Assembly: GCF_022267555.1 (NCBI RefSeq) | Contig: NZ_CP073586.1 | Location: 558,001-622,000 of the forward strand | From: Proteiniphilum propionicum | GTDB taxonomy: Bacteria; Bacteroidota; Bacteroidia; Bacteroidales; Dysgonomonadaceae | Length of the DNA: 64,000 nucleotides | Reading direction: 5' to 3' | Part shown: positions 8,753-17,279 of the stretch, piece after piece | Layout: every line of letters begins with the position of its first letter | How positions within the stretch are numbered: the stretch's first letter is position 1 | Notes under the pieces: generated by a model | Told to the model about the DNA's origin: nothing | Seen by the model: the letters and a program-made list of their open reading frames with translations, nothing else | Databases searched by the model: none | Position numbers and translations under genes: made by a program

Positions 8753-9748
8753 ATGGATTCTATCGGCAAAATCTGCATCTTGGGAGGCGGTACTTGGGGA
8801 ACAGCACTAGCCAAAATTGTATTGATGAACCAAAAGCAAATGAACTGGTTCATACGCCGTGACGATCAGATTGAAGGATTTTACAAGCTGGGACATAATC
8901 CCAATTACCTGACAAATGTAAAGTTCAATCTGGCGCATATTACATTCTACTCCAATTTCGAGAAGGCTATCAAAGATTCTGATACAATCATCATTGCAAT
9001 CCCATCGCCCTACGTGAAACAATATTTTCGTAGGATATGGAACAGCACCTTCCGGGGTAAGTTTATGGTTTCGGCATTAAAAGGAATTATACCGAACGAC
9101 AATATGGTGATGAGCGAATTCCTTGCTGATAATTATAAAATTCCATTTGAAAATATAGGAGTTCTTTCTGGCCCCTGTCACGCAGAAGAGGTTGCTCTGG
9201 AACGTTTGTCGTTTCTTACTGTAGCAAGCAAGGATGAGACTAAAGCAACACTGCTCTCCGAAGCCATCTCTTCAAGGATACTGAAAGCGCGAATATCTAA
9301 TGATGTGGTCGGTATTGAGCTGGCTTCCGTACTGAAAAATATCTACGCCATTGCGGCCGGCATCTGCCAGGGACTTCTTTACGGCGATAATTTCCAGGCA
9401 GTACTTATGAGTAACTGTGCAAAGGAGATGTCGCGATTTCTCGACGGTGTTGTGCCCATTGAACGGAATATTACCGAGCAGCATTATCTGGGTGACATGC
9501 TTGTGACCGGCTACTCTCAATTCAGCCGGAACAGGACACTCGGCACAATGATAGGAAAAGGCTATTCAGTGAAAACGGCTCAGCTGGAGATGGAGATGAT
9601 AGCAGAAGGCTATTACGGGGCTAAATGTATTTATGAACTGAATGACCGCTTTAAGATTGATATGCCTATTGCCAGGACAGTTTACCAGATCCTGTACGAG
9701 AAGCTCCAGCCCCAGGCAGCCATTAAAAAACTGATCGACTATTTCTGA
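8753..9748 (+). CDS. gpsA: Glycerol-3-phosphate dehydrogenase [NAD(P)+]
   Basis: Reduces dihydroxyacetone phosphate to sn-glycerol 3-phosphate for phospholipid synthesis. The N-terminal Rossmann motif is GGGTWGTALAKI; further family signatures are IIIAIPSPYVKQYF, the VSALKGI segment, LSGPCHAEEV, and the catalytic-domain lysine region VLKNIYAIAAGICQGLLYGDN. The length of 331 residues is standard. It lies 28 bp after lysS and 137 bp before the pgi start, so lysS-gpsA probably form one transcript with pgi as a possible third member. The lysS-gpsA-pgi order is, from memory, common in Bacteroidales. Confidence 0.96.
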   Translation: MDSIGKICILGGGTWGTALAKIVLMNQKQMNWFIRRDDQIEGFYKLGHNPNYLTNVKFNLAHITFYSNFEKAIKDSDTIIIAIPSPYVKQYFRRIWNSTFRGKFMVSALKGIIPNDNMVMSEFLADNYKIPFENIGVLSGPCHAEEVALERLSFLTVASKDETKATLLSEAISSRILKARISNDVVGIELASVLKNIYAIAAGICQGLLYGDNFQAVLMSNCAKEMSRFLDGVVPIERNITEQHYLGDMLVTGYSQFSRNRTLGTMIGKGYSVKTAQLEMEMIAEGYYGAKCIYELNDRFKIDMPIARTVYQILYEKLQPQAAIKKLIDYF

Positions 9749-9885
9749 TTTTTTATTCAACAGCGTTATTGGTAGGAGTTCATCGGACAATTTCACGGGA
9801 GTTAATCGATTTAGTTCACTAACACTATAATCGTAATAACCAGAATTTGACGATACAGTTTACAATATTATTAAACAGATCTGTT

Positions 9886-11235
9886 ATGGATATTATTCAA
9901 TTAAACATTAAGCATGTGTCCAATTATCTTTCTGAAGAAGATATCCTGAAACATGCAAACCGTGCATCTGCCGCCAATCAGGCTCTTTATGACGGTTCAC
10001 GGGAAGGAAGCGATTTTCTGGGATGGGTTACTCTCCCCACCTCCATTACTGACGAGGTGTTAAAAGAGATTGAAGATACAGCTGCCGTTCTGCGCAGCCA
10101 TTGCGAAGCTGTTGTGGTAGTCGGCATAGGAGGGAGCTATTTGGGAGCCCGCGCAGTGATCGATGCTCTATCGTGCTCACTCGACTGGCTTTTGGAAAAA
10201 GAGAAGCGCAAAAGCCCGGTTATTCTATACGCGGGTAATAATATAAGTGAAGATTATCTGGCTGAGTTGATGACATGGCTTGATGATAAACAGTTCGGCA
10301 TTATAAATATTTCCAAATCGGGGACTACCACCGAACCGGCAATCGCCTTCAGGCTTCTTAAGGATCTGCTGGAGAAAAAAGCAGGAAAGGAAGAAGCTAA
10401 AAAACGTATTGTTGCAATAACTGATGCGTCCAAAGGTGCACTGCGCACATTAGCCGATACTGAAGGATATAAAACTTTTGTCATTCCCGACAATGTGGGG
10501 GGGCGTTACTCTGTGCTGACCCCTGTGGGATTGCTGCCGATAGCCGTTGCAGGGATTAATATACGGGAACTTGTTGATGGTGCCACTGATATTGAGAATG
10601 CTACGGGGCCAGCCACCTCTTTCGACTTTAATCTTCCTGCCATTTACGCGGTTATACGTAATGAACTGTACAAACGGGGCAAAAAAATTGAGATCCTGGT
10701 GAACTATCATTCTAAACTGCATTTTCTCTCCGAATGGTGGAAACAGCTTTTCGGTGAAAGTGAAGGCAAGGAGAATCTGGGTATTTTCCCAGCTGCCGTG
10801 GATTTCACTACCGACCTGCACTCAATGGGACAATGGATTCAGGAAGGTGAACGTACTATATTCGAGACTGTGATTTCTATAAAAAAACCGAATTCAAAAG
10901 TGCTGATTCCTCACGACGACATCAACCTCGACGGGCTTAACTACCTGGAAGGAAAAGGGGTGGACGAAGTGAACAAAATGGCAGAACTGGGGACCCGTAT
11001 TGCTCACGTGGACGGGGATGTTCCAAACTTGCTGATCGAGATACCCGAATTGAACGAAAAGTATATAGGACAACTTATCTACTTCTTTGAGAAAGCATGC
11101 GGCATAAGTGGTTATCTACTGGGTATCAACCCATTCAATCAGCCTGGAGTGGAAGCTTACAAAAAGAATATGTTCGCTCTGCTGGAGAAGCCGGGCTATG
11201 AAGCTGAAACCAAAGCAATAAAATCGAAACTATAA
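9886..11235 (+). CDS. pgi: Glucose-6-phosphate isomerase
   Basis: Interconverts glucose 6-phosphate and fructose 6-phosphate. Visible SIS-type motifs are [20 protein letters not shown], the phosphate-binding [16 protein letters not shown], the PGI signature [20 protein letters not shown], and a C-terminal [13 protein letters not shown] with the catalytic lysine. At 449 residues it is the short Bacillus/Bacteroides type. The open frame continues upstream to 9847, but the ATG at 9886 ([11 protein letters not shown]) matches family N-termini. A strong terminator follows at 11252-11292, closing this transcription unit. Confidence 0.96.
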   Translation: MDIIQLNIKHVSNYLSEEDILKHANRASAANQALYDGSREGSDFLGWVTLPTSITDEVLKEIEDTAAVLRSHCEAVVVVGIGGSYLGARAVIDALSCSLDWLLEKEKRKSPVILYAGNNISEDYLAELMTWLDDKQFGIINISKSGTTTEPAIAFRLLKDLLEKKAGKEEAKKRIVAITDASKGALRTLADTEGYKTFVIPDNVGGRYSVLTPVGLLPIAVAGINIRELVDGATDIENATGPATSFDFNLPAIYAVIRNELYKRGKKIEILVNYHSKLHFLSEWWKQLFGESEGKENLGIFPAAVDFTTDLHSMGQWIQEGERTIFETVISIKKPNSKVLIPHDDINLDGLNYLEGKGVDEVNKMAELGTRIAHVDGDVPNLLIEIPELNEKYIGQLIYFFEKACGISGYLLGINPFNQPGVEAYKKNMFALLEKPGYEAETKAIKSKL

Positions 11236-11251
11236 TTCAATAACCCATTTG

Positions 11252-11292
11252 AAAACCGCCTGGCCGCATTCAAGCGGCCTCGCGGTTTTTTT
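11252..11292 (+). terminator. Rho-independent terminator after pgi
   Basis: AAAACCGC pairs with GCGGTTTT, with an inner GGCCGC/GCGGCC stem around ATTCAA, followed by a T-run. It ends just before the ATG at 11300 of the next gene. Confidence 0.9.
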
Positions 11293-11299
11293 ATTTATT

Positions 11300-12049
11300 A
11301 TGATTGAAAAAATTATAAAAGATTATCTTGAAAGCCATCATTACAGCAGGTTCGATATGAAAGCTGTAATCTTCGATATGGATGGAGTGTTATACGATTC
11401 CATGCCCGCGCACGATAAGTCGTGGCAGCAAACGATGGATGAGCTGAATCTAAGACACGAGCCTAATGAATTTTATCTTCATGAAGGAAGAATTGGGAAA
11501 TCAACCATCGACATCATTTTTCAAAGGAACCTGCAGCGTGATGCAACAGAGGAGGAAGAGAAGAGAATTTACGCCCGTAAATCGGAACTGTTCCAACAAT
11601 ATAACAGCGGGGCAACCATGACGGGAGCAAAAGAGGTGCTCGAATATGTGAAAGCTGCAGGATTGCTGCCTATTCTGGTTACAGGTTCAGGACAGCCGGC
11701 CCTGTTAGGGCGTCTGGATACTCATTTTCCCGGTATCTTCTCTCGTAAGACAATGGTCACGGCATTCGATGTAGTTAACGGGAAACCTCATCCGGAGCCA
11801 TTTCTCCTGGGACTGAAGAAAGGAGGCAACCTATCACCCAACCAGGCTATAGTCATAGAAAATGCTCCCTTAGGTATAGAAGCAGCCGTGAAAGCGGGGA
11901 TTTTTACAATCGCTGTAAATACGGGGCCTCTACCCGACTCCGTGCTGACCGACGCAGGCGCTTCACTAGTCTTCGGCTCCATGCAAAAATTGCTTCAGGA
12001 GTTCCCGGGAATTCTTAATGCTGTAAATACAATATTTAATCAGGCTTGA
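11300..12049 (+). CDS. HAD-superfamily sugar-phosphatase / beta-phosphoglucomutase-like hydrolase
   Basis: A 249-residue haloacid dehalogenase hydrolase. Motif I is VIFDMDGVLYDSMP (nucleophile Asp and general-acid Asp), motif II is the LVTGSGQ threonine region, motif III is the lysine near GKPHPEP, and motif IV is VIENAPLGIEAAVKAG. The cap region is a small helical insert (C1 type), as in phosphoglycolate phosphatase and beta-PGM relatives; the substrate cannot be read from sequence. I chose the ATG at 11300 because the upstream frame runs through the terminator hairpin; ATG 11357 (MKAVIFDMDG) is a shorter alternative, but homologues have a similar 18-residue N-terminal extension. Confidence 0.9.
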   Translation: MIEKIIKDYLESHHYSRFDMKAVIFDMDGVLYDSMPAHDKSWQQTMDELNLRHEPNEFYLHEGRIGKSTIDIIFQRNLQRDATEEEEKRIYARKSELFQQYNSGATMTGAKEVLEYVKAAGLLPILVTGSGQPALLGRLDTHFPGIFSRKTMVTAFDVVNGKPHPEPFLLGLKKGGNLSPNQAIVIENAPLGIEAAVKAGIFTIAVNTGPLPDSVLTDAGASLVFGSMQKLLQEFPGILNAVNTIFNQA

Positions 12050-12119
12050 GGAATCTATATCGATGAGTGCCTCTATAACAAGAATGTAAAATATTTAGAC
12101 TAATATCTATCATTTTATT

Positions 12120-12127
12120 TATCTTTG
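12120..12127 (+). promoter_or_regulatory. Candidate -7 box for the nadE operon
   Basis: TATCTTTG matches TAnnTTTG; a TTTAG at 12095-12099 could serve as a weak -33 element. It implies a leader of about 125 nt before the nadE start at 12260. The 12050-12259 interval holds no gene that I can support. Confidence 0.45.
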
Positions 12128-12259
12128 TTGTAATAATAGATTAACTCAATGGAAGATAAAACAGAGTGACGTGCAATATTTGTCGAAGAAGAGGATAAGG
12201 ATTAAACAACTTATGAAAAAGTAATTGTACATGCCATTCTAATTTAAATTAGTTAAATT

Positions 12260-14185
12260 ATGAATATAAATGATTTCGGATTTATAAGGGTAGCGGCCGC
12301 ATCACCAAAACTTAAAGTAGCGGACTGCGGTTACAACACAGCCGAAATAAAATCGGTGATAGAACGTGCCGGAAAGGAAAATGTGCAGATTCTCTGCTTC
12401 CCCGAACTCTGTATCACAGCCTACAGTTGTGGCGACCTCTTCTTTCAGACGGTATTGCAGCAGAAAGCACTTGAATCATTAAGCGATTTGACGCTTTTTA
12501 TGAAAGAGAGGCCGTCGCTAGTCGTCATTGTCGGGCTCCCCATGAGGATAGGGAGCATGCTTTACAATGTTGCCGCGGTATTGTCGCAAGAAGGGGTGAT
12601 AGGTATTATCCCAAAAACATTTATTCCCGACAAAAATGAATTTTACGAAAAGAGATGGTTTGCCCCGGCAGGAGATTTGCATCTTTCCTCAGTAAAAATT
12701 GATAATAAAAATATACCCCTAGCTTCTTCCGGGGTAGTTTTCAGGACTCCTTTCGCTGCTTTCGGGATAGAGATTTGCGAAGATTTATGGATGCCTGCCC
12801 CTCCCTCATCAAAATTATCTATGCAGGGGGCCGAGCTGATTTTCAATCTCTCAGCGAGCAACGAGCTGGTAGGTAAAAACAGATACCGGAAGTCGCTTGT
12901 ACTGCAACAGTCGGCCAGATGTAATGCAGCATATATATATGCCTCAGCCACCTGGGGTGAATCTACCACCGACATGGTTTTTTCAGGCGCCTGCTTCATC
13001 ACCGAAAACGGCACCATGCTGGCGGAGTCGAAACGGTTTTCTCCGGAGAGTGAACTGATTATCGCTGATATCGACATCGGGGCACTTCGGCACGACCGGA
13101 TGAAAAACAGCAACTTCGCCATGTCAAACATAGATAGTGTCACCGAGATCGACTGTAATATATCCCCTGTTTTCCCGGGCAGGATGTATCGAGTTTTCAA
13201 CCCGCATCCTTTTGTTCCCTCGGAAGAGAAGAGATATGAGAGCCTTTCAGAGGTTTTTAATATTCAAACACACGGGCTGGCGAAGCGGTTGCTTCATACG
13301 GGGATAAAAAAGGCAACCATCGGCGTTTCGGGTGGACTGGACTCAACACTCGCCTTGCTGGTTACCATCAAAACATTCGATATCCTGGGTCTGCCACGCG
13401 AGAATATTGTTGGTATCACTATGCCCGGATTCGGAACTACCGGCCGCACCTATGGCAACGCAATTGAACTGATGAGATCGACAGGTGTAACCGTAAAGGA
13501 AATCCCGGTCAAAGATGCGGTTACTCAGCATTTTCGTGATATAGGACAAGATATAGATGATCACGATGTGACATATGAAAACAGCCAGGCACGCGAACGG
13601 ACACAAATATTGATGGATTATGCGAACAAGATAGGCGGATTGGTTGTAGGAACCGGGAACATGTCGGAGCTTGCACTCGGCTGGGCAACCTATAACGGTG
13701 ATCACATGTCGATGTATGCTGTAAATGCAAGCGTACCGAAAACGCTCGTATCAACGCTTGTGGAATGGATCGTTGAAACAGGGATGGACGACCGGACAGG
13801 AAAAATCCTGCGGGACGTAATTGATACGCCATTCAGTCCCGAGCTGCTGCCGGCTGACAGTGAAGGCAAAATAGCACAGAAAACTGAACAGTTCGTGGGG
13901 CCTTATGAGCTGCATGACTTTTTCCTGCATCGCATCCTGCGTTACGGTGATTCACCCAAACGTATACTGTTTATGGCAAATCAGGCTTTTGCCACCAGTT
14001 ACAGCTCAGAAGAAATATCTAAATGGCTGAAACTGTTCTTCAAGCGCTTTTTTTCCCAGCAGTTCAAACGCTCCTGCATGCCCGACGGCCCTAAAGTGGG
14101 CTCGGTGAATCTTTCACCCAGAGGAGACTGGCGCATGCCAAGCGATGCAGAAGCAAATACCTGGCTGGAAGAACTGGAAAACTAA
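12260..14185 (+). CDS. nadE: Glutamine-dependent NAD+ synthetase
   Basis: Final step of NAD biosynthesis: amidates deamido-NAD with ammonia released from glutamine. The N-terminal nitrilase-type glutaminase domain (about 1-290) shows the catalytic triad in CFPELCITAYSCG (Glu), IPKTFIPDKNEFYEKRWF (Lys) and GIEICEDLWMP (Cys). The C-terminal synthetase domain (about 330-640) has the ATP pyrophosphatase P-loop GVSGGLDSTLALL and the conserved GTGNMSELALGWATYNGDHM. The length of 641 is typical of the two-domain form. The next gene starts 10 bp after its stop, so the two are probably co-transcribed. Confidence 0.97.
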   Translation: MNINDFGFIRVAAASPKLKVADCGYNTAEIKSVIERAGKENVQILCFPELCITAYSCGDLFFQTVLQQKALESLSDLTLFMKERPSLVVIVGLPMRIGSMLYNVAAVLSQEGVIGIIPKTFIPDKNEFYEKRWFAPAGDLHLSSVKIDNKNIPLASSGVVFRTPFAAFGIEICEDLWMPAPPSSKLSMQGAELIFNLSASNELVGKNRYRKSLVLQQSARCNAAYIYASATWGESTTDMVFSGACFITENGTMLAESKRFSPESELIIADIDIGALRHDRMKNSNFAMSNIDSVTEIDCNISPVFPGRMYRVFNPHPFVPSEEKRYESLSEVFNIQTHGLAKRLLHTGIKKATIGVSGGLDSTLALLVTIKTFDILGLPRENIVGITMPGFGTTGRTYGNAIELMRSTGVTVKEIPVKDAVTQHFRDIGQDIDDHDVTYENSQARERTQILMDYANKIGGLVVGTGNMSELALGWATYNGDHMSMYAVNASVPKTLVSTLVEWIVETGMDDRTGKILRDVIDTPFSPELLPADSEGKIAQKTEQFVGPYELHDFFLHRILRYGDSPKRILFMANQAFATSYSSEEISKWLKLFFKRFFSQQFKRSCMPDGPKVGSVNLSPRGDWRMPSDAEANTWLEELEN

Positions 14186-14195
14186 TATAATAGTA

Positions 14196-15617
14196 ATGAA
14201 AGAGTTAGCAAAGTTATTCGGAGATCATACGGGAAGATACAATCCGGAAATAGAACCTCTCCCATCATCAGGATCTAACAGAAGATACTACCGCTTAAAA
14301 CAGGGTGACGTTTCTCTAATTGGTGTTGCAGGGCAATCGAAAGAAGAGAACCGTGCGTTTATTGAATTATCGCGTCATTTTCGCAGGCAAAAGTTGAATA
14401 CTCCCGAAGTACATGCTGTTTCCAATGATGAAATGTTCTACATTCAACAGGACTTGGGCGATGATATTCTGTTCGATGCCATTAAAGGGGGGAGGCTTAC
14501 GGGTGTTTTCAGTCACGAAGAGAAGGAGCTGCTGCACAAAACAATCGCCATGCTTGCCGATTTTCAGGTCAAAGGAGCTCAGGGACTCGACTTCGATATT
14601 TGCTACCCCCTCCCAGAATTTAACCGCAGGTCGGTAATGTGGGATCTGAACTACTTCAAATATAACTTTTTGAAAACAACTGGCATGGATTTTCTGGAGG
14701 ATCTGCTGGAGAACGATTTTGAAAAGCTTGCCGATACACTTCTCAAAAACGAAACAGATACCTTTATGTATCGTGATTTCCAGTCACGAAACGTGATGCT
14801 GGTGAATGGGAATCCATACTTTATCGATTTCCAGGGTGGTCGAAAAGGTCCTGTCTATTATGATGTTGCTTCATTCCTATGGCAGGCAAAAGCCAGTTTC
14901 CCGGATGAATTAAGAGATGAGCTTATCCAAACATATATTAAATCTCTGAACAAATACTTCCCGGTGAATGAAGCCGATTTCACGAAACAGCTACGTCAGT
15001 TTGTCCTTTTCCGCACATTGCAGGTGCTTGGAGCTTACGGATTCAGAGGATATTTCGAGAAAAAGCCCCATTTTATCCAGAGTGTACCGTTCGCTCTGAA
15101 TAACCTGCGCGAACTTCTGAAAGAGGGATTTGATGAATATCCATATCTCTGTGGCATGTTGAATGAGATGGTTGACCTGAAACAGTTTGCCGATACTCAA
15201 AAACACGAACTGGAAGTGCGCATTTTCAGCTTCGCCTATAAAAAAGGGATACCGAACGATGTGTCGGGCAACGGCGGGGGATATGTGTTCGATTGCCGTG
15301 CCATTAACAACCCGGGCAAATACGAACGGTATAATAATGTAACCGGCCTTGATGAGCCTGTAATTAAATTTCTGGAAGAGGATGGTGAGATTGTAGACTT
15401 TCTAAACAATATTTACCCTATAGTGGACAGACACGTAAAGCGCTATATCGAACGGAGCTTCACCAGCCTGATGATATCCTTCGGCTGTACAGGCGGGCAA
15501 CACCGTTCGGTTTACGCAGCGCAGCATATGGCGGAGCATATTGCTAAAACGTGGGGCATAAAAGTTTCACTTGTACATCGTGAACAGAACCTGGAGCAGG
15601 AGTTCAGAAAAAGATAA
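14196..15617 (+). CDS. APH-family sugar kinase fused to RapZ C-terminal domain (AmgK-like)
   Basis: A 473-residue, two-domain protein. Residues about 20-330 form an aminoglycoside-phosphotransferase/choline kinase fold with the catalytic loop YRDFQSRNVM (192-201; His of the Brenner motif replaced by Tyr) and the Mg-binding FIDFQGG (about 210). Residues about 340-473 match the C-terminal domain of RNase adaptor RapZ: FSFAYKKGIP, VFDCRAINNPG, TGLDEPVIKFL and FGCTGGQHRSVYAAQ (430-444). The kinase part resembles AmgK, which phosphorylates MurNAc/GlcNAc at C1, and the downstream gene is MurU-like, so a cell-wall amino-sugar recycling role is likely. The RapZ C-domain in E. coli senses GlcN-6-P, so the fusion may couple sensing with recycling; that is inference. 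Start ATG 14196 lies 10 bp after the nadE stop. Confidence 0.85.
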   Translation: MKELAKLFGDHTGRYNPEIEPLPSSGSNRRYYRLKQGDVSLIGVAGQSKEENRAFIELSRHFRRQKLNTPEVHAVSNDEMFYIQQDLGDDILFDAIKGGRLTGVFSHEEKELLHKTIAMLADFQVKGAQGLDFDICYPLPEFNRRSVMWDLNYFKYNFLKTTGMDFLEDLLENDFEKLADTLLKNETDTFMYRDFQSRNVMLVNGNPYFIDFQGGRKGPVYYDVASFLWQAKASFPDELRDELIQTYIKSLNKYFPVNEADFTKQLRQFVLFRTLQVLGAYGFRGYFEKKPHFIQSVPFALNNLRELLKEGFDEYPYLCGMLNEMVDLKQFADTQKHELEVRIFSFAYKKGIPNDVSGNGGGYVFDCRAINNPGKYERYNNVTGLDEPVIKFLEEDGEIVDFLNNIYPIVDRHVKRYIERSFTSLMISFGCTGGQHRSVYAAQHMAEHIAKTWGIKVSLVHREQNLEQEFRKR

Positions 15618-15794
15618 GATGGCGTATGAGAAGTGGGGACATTATCAAGGAATCAATTAACCGTTAAGAGAACTACGAGAGCAATACGATTTATAGGGAG
15701 TTGAAATTAACCAGTATTGTTGATATATTAACACCAATCAGAACGATTTTAATATGATTAAATCACAAAATTCAAACATCAAACTTCAAAAATA

Positions 15795-16523
15795 ATGAAA
15801 GCAATGATTTTCGCTGCAGGGCTCGGAACACGGCTTAAGCCCCTGACGGACACCATGCCAAAAGCTTTGATCAGGGTCGGAGGGAAGCCACTGCTTCAGC
15901 ATGTGATCGAGAAATTAAAAGGTTCCGGTTTCGATGAGATCATCATCAACATTCACCATTTTGCTGATCAAATAATCGATTTTGTGGAATCAAATGATTA
16001 TTTTGATATCCGCATTGAATTTTCCGATGAACGTGATAGATTGCTCGATACAGGAGGAGGGGTCAAAAAAGCCTCCTGGTTTTTTGATGATCATAAGCCT
16101 TTTCTGATTCACAATGTTGACATCCTTTCCAATATAGATTTGCGAAGCCTCTACAAAATACATGAACTGAACAATTCAGAGGCCACCTTAGTGGTCAGCG
16201 ATCGCCCCACATCACGTTATCTGCTCTTTGACGACAGCTTACAACTGAAAGGGTGGCTCAATAAAACTAACGGGGAGACGAAATCTCATTTTCCAGATAT
16301 CAACCCGGATAATTACAATAAACTTGCTTTTTCGGGGATTCATATTCTTAATACCTCTATTCTCAGCTATATGCAACATTTTCCGGATAAATTCTCAATC
16401 ATAGATTTCTACCTGTCGATATGCAGTAAGGTAAGAGTGGCCGGTTACACACCTGTAAACCTTAAGATGATAGACGTGGGCAAGCCGGGCTCCCCGGAAG
16501 AGGCTGAAAGCCTATTACTGTAA
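15795..16523 (+). CDS. MurU-like sugar-1-phosphate nucleotidyltransferase
   Basis: A 242-residue NTP-transferase. The nucleotide-binding signature AAGLGTRLKPLTDTMPKAL is at the N-terminus, with KPLLQHVIEKL after it, the metal/sugar site around LIHNVDILSNIDL, and a late FSGIHILN region typical of MurU/RmlA-like enzymes. Its position after the AmgK-like kinase suggests uridylylation of MurNAc-1-P or GlcNAc-1-P to the UDP-sugar, as in the Pseudomonas AmgK-MurU salvage route. A 177-bp gap separates it from the kinase gene, so it may have its own promoter. Mannose-1-P or glucose-1-P substrates are alternatives. Confidence 0.85.
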   Translation: MKAMIFAAGLGTRLKPLTDTMPKALIRVGGKPLLQHVIEKLKGSGFDEIIINIHHFADQIIDFVESNDYFDIRIEFSDERDRLLDTGGGVKKASWFFDDHKPFLIHNVDILSNIDLRSLYKIHELNNSEATLVVSDRPTSRYLLFDDSLQLKGWLNKTNGETKSHFPDINPDNYNKLAFSGIHILNTSILSYMQHFPDKFSIIDFYLSICSKVRVAGYTPVNLKMIDVGKPGSPEEAESLLL

Positions 16524-17279
16524 TCCCAATGCTGCAATTAACTGTTTAGCACATCAAACAATGATGCGTCAATCGATTTGGATACCTGAATCAATATTGC
16601 AATGTAATTTCCAACACACTGTAAAATAATTGAGCTGTTTCTAACCAACAACCTGAACACTATATTTTATAGAGAATAACATTAAACTACCAATTCGTCG
16701 ATTGGCTTCAGACCGATTGTCTATAATATCTAATTAAGTTTTGGCTTGTATATTTTAACATTAATCCTTATCAATCATTAAAGCTGCAGCCGTTAAACAT
16801 TGTTAATTGTTGATTATATAATAAATTTATTTACTTATAATTTGCATATTAAATTATTTGTTATTTTATTTGTATGTATTTATACAATTTTTTGGTTTCA
16901 TCCAACTCTCAACACCAATTATAATAATATAAATATGACTAATTTTAACAATACTTTTCGTTAATGCGGGGGCAAATTATTCGAAAATCCGCCCTTCTCC
17001 GTCTCAACCACCACAGGACAAGACGTCTTTGGATCTTAATAGAAAAAAACGGGGAAGTTACCTCTGGGATCACAAGGATCGCCCCTATGTATGAAACGAA
17101 AAAAGTCATTAATGCAACGAAAAACAGCCAGGGAGTAAAAAGTCTTCTAAGGAAGTTTCTCAAAGGCAGAAAAACAGATTTAATCGCTCTTTGCGCGTAT
17201 CATCGGCAAAAAAATATTTCACAAAAAACGACATCATTTCAAAACTAATTAAACAGTAATAACTTAAAAAAAGAAGCAA
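16524..17279. other. Long AT-rich leader before susC of locus A
   Basis: There is no convincing gene in 756 bp. An open frame on each strand (plus 16964-17248, 94 codons; minus 16945-17163, 72 codons, with a hydrophobic N-terminal half) overlaps the same bases and looks like chance. The region should hold the promoter and leader of locus A; I could not identify a clean -33/-7 pair or a terminator for the upstream gene. Confidence 0.55.

Noticed and set aside
11249-11299. Upstream extension of the HAD gene
   Set aside because: Runs through the pgi terminator hairpin; the ATG at 11300 is preferred.
16945-17248. Overlapping frames on both strands in the leader of locus A, one with a hydrophobic segment
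   Set aside because: Neither resembles a family and both overlap the same AT-rich leader; treated as non-coding.
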